NCBI GenBank assembly: GCA_037952775.1
Contig: JBANAY010000003.1
Coordinates: 2,852,001 to 2,916,000, forward strand
Reading direction: 5' to 3'
DNA length: 64,000 nt
Source of the DNA: Clonostachys chloroleuca
Lineage: Eukaryota; Ascomycota; Sordariomycetes; Hypocreales; Bionectriaceae
Below are positions 1 to 11,461 of the stretch, in pieces; positions within the stretch are counted from its first letter, which is position 1, and every line of letters begins with the position of its first letter. A model generated the notes under the pieces. That model was not told the origin of the DNA, did not search any database, and saw only the letters and a list, made by a program, of their open reading frames with translations. A program made the translations under genes and the position numbers.

Positions 1-460
1 GGAAACAAGCAAGGGGGCCTCCTAGGCCCCATCAAAACTGAGAACAATGATTTCCAGATGTGACCAATTACAGTTGTACAATTACCGTACCTGAATTGCA
101 TCTTAATGGGTCCCATTGACGCCACCTGCTAATCTGTACCGGCCTCAAGAACTGTTCACGGAGAACCACGTGTCTTCGGCTTGCCGTCGTCCGAAAGATA
201 AGGATGAAATCATGCAAAAAAAAAAAAAAAAAAAAAAAAAGCGCACTTCATCCACAATCCAATATCTTACAAGCAAGTGGATTCGGTGGATGAAATCGGG
301 ATGAACGCTCATAGTGGAGCGACTATGAAAGGATTGGGAGGCTGGGCTGCGATATCGCAACAACAATCAGCATCTGTTTTCATTTGCACTTCCATCTTCC
401 CAGAATGAAATCAATCTAGCTTTTAACGCGTAGAGTCTTTCAAATATAGCAACGCTCTTC
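1..460. other. Upstream region, no gene; 25-bp poly-A tract
   Basis: I see no supported gene here. A run of 25 A residues lies at 216-240, and the short open frames on both strands across it are poly-Lys or poly-Phe artefacts. The last 150 bases are presumably the promoter and 5' UTR of the monooxygenase that starts at 461. Confidence 0.6.
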
Positions 461-2109
461 ATGGCTCAGACAAAGCGACGTGTCGCGGTGATTGGTACTG
501 GCCCCGCGGGTGCTATCACAACGGACGCCTTAGTAAAGGAACAAGCCTTCGAGACCATCAGGGTTTTCGAGAGACAAGAAAGGATTGGAGGAACTTGGTA
601 AATGGAATATCTGCAATGTCATGTTCTCTGGTTGTCAATAGTCAAGGATCTAACGACAGCTTTTATTACTAGGGTTTTCCATGGTGACCGACCTGCTCCT
701 CAAAACATCCTCCTTCCCATCGGAGGCAGATCCGCACCAAAGGCTAAGCAACTACCATTGAGCTTTCCGTGTGAGCTTCCCAAGTCACAAGATGATGTAT
801 GGGAGACTGCTGCCCATGAGAATCTGCACAGCAACTTACCTCCTGAAATCATGTGCTTCACACAAGAGCCAATTCCTCAGGTGGTTTCTGACCATATTCT
901 AGGCCATTACGGTGCAGATGCCCCGTTCCGTCACAGGGAGCTCATCCGTGAATGGATAGAAACCATATTTCACAGCGGAGGGAATGAGAAGCTCGTAGAA
1001 TTCAATACCTCCGTCGAGCTCGCTGAGAAAGTTGGAGATGAATGGGTTCTGACTCTTCGCAAGTCTGTTAGAGGCGAACGCAAGGAAACTTGGTGGCAGG
1101 AAACTTTTGATGCACTCGTTGTAGCTACTGGTCATTATAACCTCCCCTGGGTGCCAGAAATCCCTGGTCTGGCCGATTACAATGCCAAATATCCCGGAAG
1201 AATCAGGCATACCAAGCATTATACGGATCCAAATGATTACAAGGACAAGGTATGTAATTGGTATGTATAATTCTGTTTCAACTCTCTAGAAAGTAATACT
1301 GATTGGATATTCACACAGCGCGTAGTGGTAGTTGGTGGCTCTGTATCTGCCTTCGACGCCTTACATGATGTCAGGACTACTTCAAAACACCCCGTCATAT
1401 CGTCAATGCGAAAGCCCTCGGCTATATTTGGCGCGCCACCATTCAAGCATCCTCACATTGAGAACCATTCAGAAATTGCGTCCTTTGATTCTGAAACTGG
1501 CAGAATCGACTTTACGGACGGGGGATATGTTGACGATGTAGATGTAGTGCTATTTGCAACCGGCTACGAATTTGACTTTCCATTTTTACCGGATATCAAT
1601 ATCGTCAACAGAAGGATTCCAGGACTGTATCAACACGTATTCCTTGCCAGAGATCCGAGTCTTGCCTTTGTAGGCATGGTGAGTTCTTTCAACTAGCCCT
1701 ACTCCTGGGGTGCTACCAGTGAGCTTATACAAGACCTGACTTCTAATCGTATTTTTTCCAGGTAACTGGTGGATTTGGACTTCGCATATTTGAGTGGCAG
1801 GGAGTCGCTGTAGCTCGAGTGTTTGCTGGAAGAGCAATATTACCCTCACTGGAGGAAATGGAAAGGTGGGAGAGTGAGAGAATCTCAGTAGTTGGAGACG
1901 GCATCCCATTCTGGGTCCTCAACCCAGACTTCGAGACTCCTTTTGAATTTTACCGGGCCCTTGCCGGAGAGCCAGCTCCAGGTACAACAGCTAGGATCTT
2001 GCCCAAGTATGATCCACAATGGGGAGATGCGTTTTGGGGACTCGTAAGCTACAGAACAAAGTGGTGGGAGAAGGAGGAAAACGAGGCCAAGGCCATGAAA
2101 AGCTCATAA
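461..2109 (+). CDS. Flavin-containing (FMO-like) monooxygenase, four exons
   Basis: Predicted exons are 461-597, 673-1249, 1319-1678 and 1762-2109, giving 473 residues; all three introns are GT..AG and keep the frame. The N-terminal Rossmann motif GTGPAG (residues 12-17) binds FAD. The FMO signature F/YxGxxxHxxxY appears as YPGRIRHTKHY at 219-229. A second dinucleotide fold starts at 240 (VVVVGGSVSA) and is degenerate, because the usual GxGxxG/A reads GGSVSA, so NADPH binding may be altered. ATGY sits at 318-321. Length suits class B flavin monooxygenases, soluble enzymes that oxygenate N or S atoms or act in secondary metabolism; the substrate cannot be read. The start was chosen because it lies directly before the FAD fold. 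A DsbA-fold gene follows on the same strand about 550 bp downstream. The only long open frames in the raw sequence are exon fragments, so splicing is needed. Confidence 0.88.
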
Positions 2110-2656
2110 GTAGGTGCCATTAGGCAACATTTACTAGACTGAAAAGATTGTTCAACAGCCGTGGTTGAAGAAGTAATAATTAAATATGTATCGAGAATGG
2201 ATATTCACTACTTGTTTCATGCCTAGTCAAACTTATCTTATTCCATTTAAGAATATACCCAAAAACCAGGTTCCTAGATCTACTCAGCAGAGGCAAACAC
2301 ACGGAGTCTATCGAGATTTATATGGGCCTTCTCGCCTCCGTGAATACGGCATGGCAACATCCATGAAGCCCATGACGTGATGATCCACCCAGGCAGGGAT
2401 GAGCCGCAGAGTAGATCTCATAGCGGAGGATCCCGCAAACATTAGAGAAATATAAGACCGCTTTCATCTGGCCCCTTGCAGAGATACCACCCTTGCTAAA
2501 ATCCGGCATATTTAGCAAACAAGTGTTATACAAGAGCAAAGTTCTAGGCGCCGTAACTCGTCAAGCGGAAATTGTCAGCGTGCGAACCAGAAAACACCAC
2601 GAATCGTCCTGGTCTCTCAGCCTAGTACTCCAAATACCACCTCTCATTGCAGAAAG
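2110..2656. other. Intergenic, nothing recognised
   Basis: This is the spacer between two co-oriented genes. Base composition is normal and without RIP bias. It should hold the terminator of the monooxygenase and the promoter of the next gene. No RNA gene or repeat was seen. Confidence 0.5.
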
Positions 2657-3313
2657 ATGTCGGCTCGGCCAGTTATTGAGTATTACTTCTCGTTCATCTC
2701 ACTGTGGTCATACATTGGCAGCCGCCGCCTACAGTTGCTGGCTCAGCACCATGATGCACAGATCATCTACAAGCCTATTGATCTCCTGAGGCTTTTCTCT
2801 GTTTCCGGTGGGCTACCAGTCAAGCAGCGGCCCAAGCAGCGCCAGGCATACCGCCTGTTGGAGATGGACCGCTGGACAAGCATCAGAGGACTGCCAATCG
2901 TGAAGCATCCCAAGCATTACCCGGCAGACCCGTCATTAGCGCACCGGGTCTTTCTAGCCGCTATCGAAGAGCTTGGGTACGATAATGAATCGGTGCAGGA
3001 ACTAGCCCGCCGAGGCTTGGATACAGTATGGGCGGACGAGGGGGACATTGCAGATACAGATACGATCGTCAAGATTGCTAACGAATCGGGGCTGGACGGA
3101 GTCCGACTTCTAGAGCGCGCGAAGGTTGAGCCAGGCTTGGCAGAAAAGGAAGAGGCCTTGGCTCAGGAGGCTATAGATAGGGAGCTATTCGGCGCACCTA
3201 CGTACTTTTACCGGGACGAGCCCTTCTGGGGCCAGGATCGCCTCGAGATGCTGGATGGTGTCATCCTTAGCGGGAGACCACCCTTCAAACTACCCGGACC
3301 TGAGGCACTGTAA
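2657..3313 (+). CDS. DsbA-fold 2-hydroxychromene-2-carboxylate isomerase-like protein
   Basis: Single-exon gene of 218 residues. The protein begins with a thioredoxin-like beta strand (IEYYFSFISLWSYIG, residues 7-21). Where a DsbA would carry CxxC there is a serine-containing SLWSYIG, as in the HCCA isomerase / kappa-class glutathione transferase branch. A helical insertion follows, then the cis-Pro loop FGAPTYFY near 179-186 and the C-terminal FWGQDRLEML near 190-199, both typical of the family. Family members isomerise aromatic ring-cleavage products with glutathione, or act as kappa-class GSTs, in the cytosol, mitochondria or peroxisomes. Neither a signal peptide nor a clear C-terminal peroxisomal tripeptide is visible. 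Co-orientation with the flavin monooxygenase would suit an oxidative aromatic or secondary-metabolite pathway, but two genes are thin evidence. Confidence 0.85.
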   Translation: MSARPVIEYYFSFISLWSYIGSRRLQLLAQHHDAQIIYKPIDLLRLFSVSGGLPVKQRPKQRQAYRLLEMDRWTSIRGLPIVKHPKHYPADPSLAHRVFLAAIEELGYDNESVQELARRGLDTVWADEGDIADTDTIVKIANESGLDGVRLLERAKVEPGLAEKEEALAQEAIDRELFGAPTYFYRDEPFWGQDRLEMLDGVILSGRPPFKLPGPEAL

Positions 3314-3960
3314 CGAGGGACAAGGAGGTGTGAATGGTGGATTAAACACGAAGATGGGTTATTCAGTCGTAGCTACGGGCGTCATTTCTGATTGTCGAGT
3401 TAGATAAACTTGAGTGAAACCAGCAAGAACTTCCCATCCAAGGCACGTAACTTTCGAGAAGAACTTGACTATAGGTATTTTCGTTGGAAGTTTGATAGAT
3501 TTCATCGAGGTAGGTATTGCCTGTTTTCATGGAAGAATCACATTCTTAGTCGAGATGTAACGAAGAGTAGTTAATATTTATCCCCAACTCAGCTTGTATC
3601 AATGCTACAGCTTCTGTCACCGTCGAAACGAGCCTTATAATCATACTTTTTGATGCGACACTTCTCTCAGTGCGCCAAACGATCCAAGCTGAGAACGAAA
3701 GAGACTTGTTTTTCGGCAATGGCTCTGAATCTGGGATTTTCATTGCCTCAACATCAGGCGAATGCGAGAAAGGAGTGAGTCAATCTAAAACGTTGCCAAT
3801 ACAGGGATAACACAGAACACTCCGTTTGTTGGTTCTAACAACTCGCATCCAACTGCTTCCAGCTAGCTAGAAACAACCCGTAACAAAGTCATCCTGTTAT
3901 CGGTAGGTTCCCTGAGCGGCACCGCTTTTAGACTGAGCTCTACCCTACCTAAGCCTGAGC
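3314..3960. other. Intergenic, transition into AT-rich DNA
   Basis: I find no gene I can support. A 65-codon minus-strand frame at 3546-3743 has no recognisable domain and looks like chance. From about 3960 the composition changes abruptly to RIP-type AT-rich sequence. Confidence 0.5.
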
Positions 3961-4180
3961 CGACTGAGCATATTACCTGTATAAAATTATATAATAACTG
4001 TATATATACTACTTTCTAAATATCTACTATAAAATACAGTATAGAGTTAGCAGAATATTAATTTTAAATTCTAATATATTAGTTTTATATAAAGAGATCT
4101 ATTTTAATAATATTCTACCTAACTTCCGGGGAAGTTATATTCTATAGCCTATCTATAATATTTATAAGGGAGAGTAATAG

Positions 4181-4440
4181 TATAACAGTTAGATAACTTA
4201 TACTGAACAGGGTCTAGGGTAGGTCGGGGTTAAACTAATCAGAGTATTATTCTAAGTAGTATAATTAGATTATTATATAGCTATATAATATAAATTACTA
4301 TTAATATATAAGTATTATAGAGCTAGTAATAATAGATATATAGATAATATTATTAATAACTATCTAAAAGGGTATTCTATCTAATAAAATAAATATATAT
4401 ATATATTAAGATAATATATTAGATATAAGATATATTATAG
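4181..4440. mobile_element. Gypsy LTR copy A (3' LTR side), RIP-mutated
   Basis: Its start is a RIP-mutated version of the LTR terminus seen unmutated at 33410 (TGTGACGG there, TATAACAG here). The first about 230 bp align with the LTR copies at 18702, 19930, 33410 and, inverted, 40134. The shared core runs from ATTACTATTAATATATAAG to the ATATATATAT run. The end is diverged, so the right limit is approximate. Confidence 0.65.
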
Positions 4441-4458
4441 TAATTAATCTATAGTATA

Positions 4459-4889
4459 ACGTAATCCACCAGTACGCGAACCAAACCAGTATGCGAACCA
4501 CTTTCTTATCACAGCTTAAATAGCCTTTTTTCTAAGAGCTATTTTTAGCTCAATTTAGATTTAAAAGATCCACTTTTTTCTGTATAGTAATCGATAAGAA
4601 TTAGCTATAAGCTAGAATTTTCCTGAATTTTTTTAAAAAAAAAATTTATATAAAACTAGAGATTTTCTCTTATCTTAGCCCTACTTTTTCTAGTTATATA
4701 GTTAAATAAAATCTAATAAATCTAGGAAAATTCTAGCTTATAGCTAATTCTTATCGATTACTATACAGAAAAAAGTGGATCTTTTAAATCTAAATTGAGC
4801 TAAAAATAGCTCTTAGAAAAAAGGCTATTTAAGCTGTGATAAGAAAGTGGTTCGCATACTGGTTTGGTTCGCGTACTGGTGGATTACGT
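4459..4889. mobile_element. MITE with 166-bp terminal inverted repeats and TA target duplication
   Basis: The left arm 4459-4624 and the right arm 4724-4889 are inverted copies of 166 bp with no mismatch that I can see, around a 99-bp centre. Ends are ACGTAATCC..GGATTACGT. TA flanks both sides (4457-4458 and 4890-4891), the target preference of Tc1/mariner/pogo elements. There is no coding capacity, so it is non-autonomous. It sits in the decayed gypsy copy A. The arms keep CpG and CpA pairs that the flanks have lost, so it either arrived late or escaped RIP. Confidence 0.88.
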
Positions 4890-4891
4890 TA

Positions 4892-7800
4892 ATTATATTT
4901 TTATTAGTTTATTATATATATCTAATTAATAAAATCTATTTCTAAAAATCTTTCTATTTTCTATATCTATTCTAAGATTTACTTTATTTATAATAATTCT
5001 TATTAAAATATATTTTTAGTATACTAGATTATAATACTATTAAAGCTATAACTACTATATCTACTTATTATTATAAATTATTATTTTATTTTTTTATAAT
5101 AATACTTGTTGAAATTACAGTGGCCTACAAGGTGTATTAGGCCTTGAGACCGCTATAACTAGCAGCAGTGGAAATTTTAGCTTCTAACTTATAGCGAACA
5201 CTCCTCTATAACTTAGTCAAACTTCACACTAGAAAGTCGGTTTATAGTGTATTTTATAGCGCAAAAGGATCTTATTTTGGTGAGAGGAACCGGAAAAATA
5301 TACCAATTTCTCTCATAGGTCTACCGACTAAAAACTACTCTAAAACCCGCTACAGCAGCTTCCCGGGCCACTTTTGATTTTCCGCAAAATTCATTACTAT
5401 AGGAAATCTAAAAAATCGACTCACAACTACCAAACCATAAGATAGATATATATAACCTTTTTAAGACCCACTTTTATCTGAAAGAGCTAGTTAAGCTGAT
5501 CAGTTAAGTATAGATATTAGATATCTTATCTTTAAAGCTGAAAGAGATATCTAAGATCTAAGGTCTAGTCTAGGGTAGGTTGGTTATAGGGTAGCTTGGG
5601 TATAGGTTAGGCTACTAGAAGTTACTCAGATTTTTTTCCTGAATTTTCTAGACCCTTATTTAGGCTAATATAGCCTAATAACCTATAAATAACGCTGCTG
5701 ACGCTCCTAGCCCTAAAGAGGAACTGGAGCCTGCTAAGCCGTAGCGGTCATAGCGGCCTGTAGCCACTGACCCACAGTGGCTGCAACCGCTATTGGCTCG
5801 TGATCGTAGTCACTATCGGATAGCGGTCTCAATCGCTATTGGCTAGCTGTTACAGGGGATAGCGATCGCTAACAGTTAGTGGTTGCGACCGCTAGAGGTT
5901 AGTGGTTGCAACCGCTAACTTATAGCGATACGGTCACTAACTTATAGTGGCTATAGTCTCTCAATTCAACAAGATCTACTATAGTTTAATATATAACTTA
6001 TAGTTTTAGTATATTATATACTATATTAAGATAATTAGAATAGAGATAAATTACTTATATTTTCTTTTCTAATTATTTAATTTACTAATTATTATTAGTA
6101 TCTTTTTATTAAAATAGACTTTACTCTATTTCTTTTTATTAGTAAAAGTAATTTCTTATCTCTTTATACTACTATCTTCTTTACTATTTATTATAGATAG
6201 TATATCTTCTATATATTATTATTTTATTTCTTCTTCCTATAGCTAATACTATTAGAAATATAGCTTAGTAGGGTTTATATTATTATTACTATATTTAGCT
6301 AGTTTAAATTTTTTTTTTTTTTTTTAATTTCTAGATAGTTTCTATATTCTTATTTATAATAGTATTTAATCTAATTATTATATATAATTATTATTTACTC
6401 TTTAAGATTCTTTTTTTAATACTATAGTTTAATTTTAGCTTTTTTATAAACTTTATATCTTAGCTTAAAGTATAGTTTTACTAGTAGTTTATTATAAATA
6501 TATTCTTTAGAGTATTCTTTTAAATTCTTCTTAAAGATAGTATATTATTTAATACTATATTATTAGTATATAAATTATTATATTTATTCTATAGTATATT
6601 TATTAGATATTCTCTTATTAAGATATAGAGAGAAATTATTCTTAGCTTTCTATTCCTAATATATTCTATATTATATATTATAATAGGTTATTTATAATTC
6701 TTAGATATAACTAGATATTATAATAGTTTTTATATAGATTAGTATTTTATAATCTCTATTACTATATTAAATAGTAGTAATAGTATTATTTCTAAAAATA
6801 ATTAGTTCTTTAAATAGATCTAGATATTATTTTTATATTTTCTCTTAATAGTATATATAGAGTTTATTATATTTAGTTTTAATTTCTATTCTTATAGATA
6901 AGTATTATACTTATTTAGTTACTATTTATAAGATAATTCTATTAATATAGTAAAATATATATTTATATTTAGTAAGTAGTTTAAATTCTAGAACTTATTT
7001 CCCTTATTTATACTTCTTTTAAGCTTTTAAAAGATTTATTAGATCTTTTTCTATTATTTTCTAAATATATTTTATTCTTTATATTCTTTAGATTTTAATA
7101 TATCTCTAAGAATAAATATATCTCTCCGGGGAAATTTAGAAATTATAATAGTTATAAGGGTTTTTTTCTAGATGGTTTTATATATTATTTTTAAAACCTT
7201 AGTATTAGTTTTTCTAATTACTTCTAATTATTTCTTACTATTTTTAGTAGATTTTTTTTTTTTTAGATTTTAAATATTATAATAAAATATATCTAATTTT
7301 ATTATAGTTATAATATTTATATTTTTCTATAGCTTCTAGCTCTATAGGCTTTATATATATTCTAAAGATTATAGTATATTATTATTATAATTTCCTAGTA
7401 TTAATAAAATAGATTATTTACTATTTATAAGTTTATTATTAGTACTATTAATTATTAACTCTTATAGCTATAGTTATATATTTATAAATACTTACTAGTT
7501 TATTTTCCTTATAGAGTTTATTTTAAACTTTCTTTTTAAATTAGTTAAAATAGTAAAATATAGTATATTCTTTATTCTATTTAATTTTAGCTAGTAACTA
7601 GAGGTATTAAGTACTAAAGATTAAATATAATTCTTTCTAAATAAAATAGATTAATTTTATATTCTATTTTATACTTTTTATTTAAATACTAAAGATTTAT
7701 TTAAAAGTTTCTATAAAATAGTTAAAATTTATTATAATATTAATAATTTATTAACTTTCTTATCTATTAAGATATTTTCTTATAATAAATTTAAACTAGT

Positions 7801-8330
7801 TAAGTATAACTCCTTTAAGTTATAAGTAGATATATATAATCTTTCTTTTACTAGTATTAAAAATAATAGGAAAATAATTAAAGTATATTTAAAATTAGAT
7901 TATAAATTCCTAAAGCTTATCTTAGATTCTATTAAATATTTTAAATAATAGTAATTTAAATAGTTATTCTAATTCTCTTTTTTAAATAATAATTATAGTT
8001 TATATATAGAGATTAATATTTATAGTAGCTTATTATACTATAAGGTTTATTATATTAATTAACTCCTAATAAGTATTTATAAAATATATATTAAGCTAGT
8101 TAACTTAATTTTTTAAAAGCTATATTTCTTTAGTATAGTTAATATTATTATTACTACTATTATTATTACTATCTTTATCTATAGTATTATCTTTAATAAT
8201 TAGAACAAGTAGATTATTATTAGTAATAGAAATATACTATTATTAAGCTTAAGATACTATAGTAATTATAATATCTTCTTTATTATTATATAGTAATTAA
8301 ATTAAGATAAAGTAATTAGCTAAATAAGAG
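4892..8330 (-). mobile_element. Ty3/gypsy copy A, internal region, RIP-mutated and deleted
   Basis: This is the same sequence as copy B (14410-18701) and, on the opposite strand, copy C (40509-46987). Collinear stretches include 4892-5106 with about 15550-15770, and 5990-8330 with about 16390-18690. The reverse-transcriptase part present in B is missing here, so the copy is internally deleted, and the E2 insertion (5107-5971) interrupts it. Every frame is full of stops, at codons that C-to-T or G-to-A changes would create. Confidence 0.75.
5107..5971 (+). mobile_element. E2 repeat, copy 1
   Basis: 865-bp unit with ends TGTTGAAATTACAG and CTCAATTCAACA, i.e. short inverted termini TGTTGAA/TTCAACA. 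The 3' half is GC-richer and built from repeated short palindrome-like motifs such as TAGTGGTTGCAACCGCTA. Copies lie at 12807-13713, 47741-49432 (split by E3) and, inverted and more diverged, 49635-50533. There is no coding frame and no clear target duplication. It keeps CpG and TpG, so it is less RIP-mutated than its gypsy host. Confidence 0.8.
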
Positions 8331-8450
8331 TTATTAATATATAAGTATTATAGAGTTAGTAATAATAGATATATAGATAATATTATTAATAACTATCTAA
8401 AAGAGTATTCTATTTAATAAAATAAATATATATATATATTAGAATAGTAT
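8331..8450. mobile_element. Partial gypsy LTR, 5' side of copy A
   Basis: This matches the second half of the LTR family (TAAGTATTATAGAGTTAGTAA to the ATATATATAT run). It joins directly to the gypsy leader at a shared TATTAATATATAA string. The first about 130 bp of the LTR are missing, as expected from a deletion between two copies of that string. Confidence 0.6.
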
Positions 8451-9332
8451 ATCTAATATAGAGTATATTATTAGTAATTAATTAGTAGTATAATTAATAT
8501 ATAGAATATTAATTATATTATATTTTACATATAACTTAGTATAATAACTAAGGGAAGTTCTTTTGTTATATAGAGGTAGTTTATAATATAAAGATAATAT
8601 AATTATTTATAGAAAGATTTTTAATCTATTAATTAATACTAATAATCTAAAGCTAATTAGCTAGACTAATAATATAATCTAGATTAAAAAACTTAATAAG
8701 TTTAATAATAAGAAAATACTAGCTTTTATTAACTTTAATAATAAGATTTATAGTTTTATATCTATTAAACTTCTTAATACTAATATTACTAAGGTATTAG
8801 AGATTAGAAAAAAAGCTTAATAGTCTTTTCTAATATATAAGGCTAAAAGCTTTTATAATAGTAATCTTAATTAGTAGAATAAGTAAGGTTTACTAATAAG
8901 AGGAGGGATAAAGAAATAGAGAAGTTAAGGGATTTATAGAAGTATAATAGTCGCTTATACTGCTGTACTACTGGGTAAAAGGTCGGGCATTAATCGCTAT
9001 TATAGGAATTAATATAAGCGTAATAGCTAGCTATAGAGGTTATTTATACTAAACCGTAATAAGAAGCTAGCCTTAATATACTTCTATCTCCCTTTAAATA
9101 TAGTTAATTTTATATAGTAAGAGATTAATCTTTACTTGCTATTATATTAAATACTTTTAACCCTAGCTTATTTTCAGCTTAATAATTTTAGATTATAAAA
9201 TATTCTATACTCTTAAGTTTTATAAATTAGTCTCTACTATAGTACTATTAAGAATATACTTATCAAATTAATATAAAGTTATAAATAAAGAATAATATAA
9301 GAAGTGATATATTTATTACAATATAAAAAAGA
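8451..9332. other. AT-rich DNA, unidentified repeat remnant
   Basis: RIP-type AT-rich sequence without open frames. A stretch near 8940-9060 retains more CG/TG (GGTCGGGCATTAATCGC), so a less mutated fragment may be embedded. It does not match the gypsy copies in the window and I cannot identify it. Confidence 0.4.
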
Positions 9333-10937
9333 CTACTTATTATATAGTGCCTTGAAACCGGCGTCAAATATATCCCGCCTCAAGCCCCCTTCCCAAGGAT
9401 ATATAATTTGCGGATTTTCACCAAATGGGTTATTCCCCGCCCCGTAGAGAAACGAATACACGACCTCATCAATCTCCACAAACCATCCGTTTCCATCACC
9501 AGTTGCCGCAGACACAGCCATGTGTACCTTGGGTCTCTCTTCAACTGGCCTCGACCGCCAGTCAAGAGTATTACGCATCTCGTGAAGGAGGTCATCATAA
9601 CCGCCGTACTCATCGCCCCATGCCAAGTGGCTAAGTTCAACAGACCGCAACGATCTTGGTAAAGTGGCAAGGAGGTTGATTAGATCATCTATCTGTACGA
9701 GCATGTGAGATATACCGAAATGTCGAAGGTGTGGCCAGTGTTCAATAGGGAATATAGTTCGCAGTGGAAAGAGACTTTCCTCGACTTCTTTTGGATCAAG
9801 TTGCTGTGTTGCCCCCTGGGCGATATCCGTGGTACTGCGAAAGCTCATATGCTCAATATCTTTTGCTTGAGCTAAAGCATCACGTAAAAGTCCGCTTCTA
9901 TAAGAATCCCAGTTCCGGTGCTCGATAAGGCCTGTAAAAAGATCAAGGTTGAGATATTTGAGGCCAGGACGCTCTAATAAGGTGACGAGATCTTTATACT
10001 CGACACTACGCTGGTCGAACATACGGCAATTTATCCCAGACCCAATCTCATGGCCTCCAATATGAAGTTCTGTGACTTGATGATCGGCGTCCTCGGCCAA
10101 GGCTCGAGTCACTGCCTGATACCCACGCCACTTGGCTCTATAAGCCTCGGCAGTACATCTTGGACCGTAAGTCCTCCGATAGGGATGATCATCCTCGGAC
10201 GCCCACGGAAGTGCATCAATCGGCCCCGACGGTTTATAACAAGGCCACGATTCAGGCAAAGGGTAATCAAAGCCGCGAGGAAATGCCCTGATCATAGGCG
10301 TTCTATACAGCGGCTTCCCTAAACGTCCATGAGTTGCAGGTGTCACGGTGACTCGTTTCAAGGAGGAAAAGCGCCGTAGGCCATGCTTGAAAGCCTCGAT
10401 ATCGGCATTGGATGCGAGAACCTGGTGCTGGTCTTCCAAGAGCGTTTTGTAGTAGGACCAAGATTCTTCCAGGCTCAATAGATAATTGGGAAACTTGTAA
10501 GATAAAGGAAAGCCCTCACGATCTTGGTAATAATAGTGTGTGCCATTTTTGAACCATAGCGGACATCCATTCTCGGTTACTGCACGATCTGGCTTATCGC
10601 TGTCATATTCGTAGTTCTTCCGCTCTTGTTCCAGCTCTGGTCCAGTAGTCAAGCGTGCGTCGTCCCATACGATCTCAGTGACTTGATGGTGAATAGTCTC
10701 ATCGTTTGCAATTCCGTGGAACACTTTGAGATTGAGAGAGTTGGCGGAAATGAAAACGCGGTCAAAGCTCAACGGGAGGAGCTTAACCATTGCCGAACAT
10801 GTTGCGCGCAGATTCTTAACGTCATCGCTCTCCAAATGAGCATAGATGGCTTCGCGTAATTCCTTCGGCAGCTTTGGCAGGATAAAGGATGTTGGAGAAG
10901 CCATTTTCGCTGAAATGAGTTTGCTGACATGGAGCAC
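9333..10937 (-). CDS. F-box protein, single exon
   Basis: Intact 534-codon frame. An F-box-like segment (LPKELREAIYAHLESDDVKNLRATCSAMVKLLP) lies at about residues 22-55; such proteins link substrates to SCF ubiquitin ligases through Skp1. The remainder (about 480 residues) resembles the leucine-rich-like tails of fungal F-box proteins, but no repeat is regular enough to name, and no target can be inferred. A second ATG at residue 12 (10904), just before the F-box, is an equally good start. Codon use and CpA/CpG content are normal, although RIP blocks lie on both sides. The last few codons and the stop lie in AT-rich DNA, so the C-terminus may have been changed by RIP spreading from the repeat. 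Confidence 0.8.
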   Translation of the reverse strand: MLHVSKLISAKMASPTSFILPKLPKELREAIYAHLESDDVKNLRATCSAMVKLLPLSFDRVFISANSLNLKVFHGIANDETIHHQVTEIVWDDARLTTGPELEQERKNYEYDSDKPDRAVTENGCPLWFKNGTHYYYQDREGFPLSYKFPNYLLSLEESWSYYKTLLEDQHQVLASNADIEAFKHGLRRFSSLKRVTVTPATHGRLGKPLYRTPMIRAFPRGFDYPLPESWPCYKPSGPIDALPWASEDDHPYRRTYGPRCTAEAYRAKWRGYQAVTRALAEDADHQVTELHIGGHEIGSGINCRMFDQRSVEYKDLVTLLERPGLKYLNLDLFTGLIEHRNWDSYRSGLLRDALAQAKDIEHMSFRSTTDIAQGATQQLDPKEVEESLFPLRTIFPIEHWPHLRHFGISHMLVQIDDLINLLATLPRSLRSVELSHLAWGDEYGGYDDLLHEMRNTLDWRSRPVEERPKVHMAVSAATGDGNGWFVEIDEVVYSFLYGAGNNPFGENPQIIYPWEGGLRRDIFDAGFKALYNK

Positions 10938-11279
10938 TAAATCAGAAGTGGGTGTTCAGGTCCTTATTTATATCTTTTATCAACAGGCAGGTAGGTACCT
11001 CACAGGACAAGGGAGAATCAGTTAGATTTGTTACATTGACGCCAGTGTGGGTATAGGAAGTAGGTTCTAAGACAATAGAGTAAGCAAAAACAATATATTT
11101 TTACTAATTACTAAATATTGTTTTATAATATTCTTAAAATCTATAAATATAAGAAATAGTTTATCTATATTCCTTATATATATATTAAATTAATTAAGTA
11201 GAGAAGTAGTAAAAATATATCTCTTTTAAAAAAAAATTAAGAAGTAGTTTAAAGGTTTAAGAGTATACTGAATATATAT

Positions 11280-11461
11280 ATTAATATATCGGGATAGCTA
11301 GTTAGTCAGGGCTCTTGCGATCACGTGGCCTAACCACATGACCGCTCGAGCCTCTATTTAACCCCGGGCCACAGGCCCATAGGCCAGCTAGCTAGCTAGA
11401 TAAGAATATACACAGAATATAACCCTATCCAACAGCATATGCTAAGGAAGTCCTTCCAACA
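11280..11461 (-). mobile_element. LTR-like fragment, largely unmutated
   Basis: A short GC-richer island (CACGTGGCC, CCCGGGCC, a TTTAA box) within AT-rich DNA. Read on the minus strand it starts TGTTGGAAGG at 11461, a common fungal LTR terminus, with a TTAAATAG box about 115 bp inside. The other end and a partner LTR are not visible. It may be a solo LTR; the left limit is a guess. Confidence 0.35.

Larger units (their letters stand above)
3961..9332. repeat. RIP-mutated AT-rich block 1
   Basis: Strongly AT-rich; CA, TG and CG dinucleotides are nearly absent while TA, CT and AG remain. This is the pattern left by C-to-T changes at CpA and CpG on both strands. It contains an LTR, a MITE, a less mutated GC-rich insertion (E2) and a decayed gypsy body, annotated separately. 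No open coding frame survives. Confidence 0.85.

Noticed and set aside
116..366. Small open frames on both strands over the poly-A tract
   Set aside because: They encode poly-Lys or poly-Phe from a homopolymer and have no domain or splice support.
3546..3743. 65-codon minus-strand frame
   Set aside because: No recognisable domain, poor context beside the AT-rich block, and length within chance expectation.
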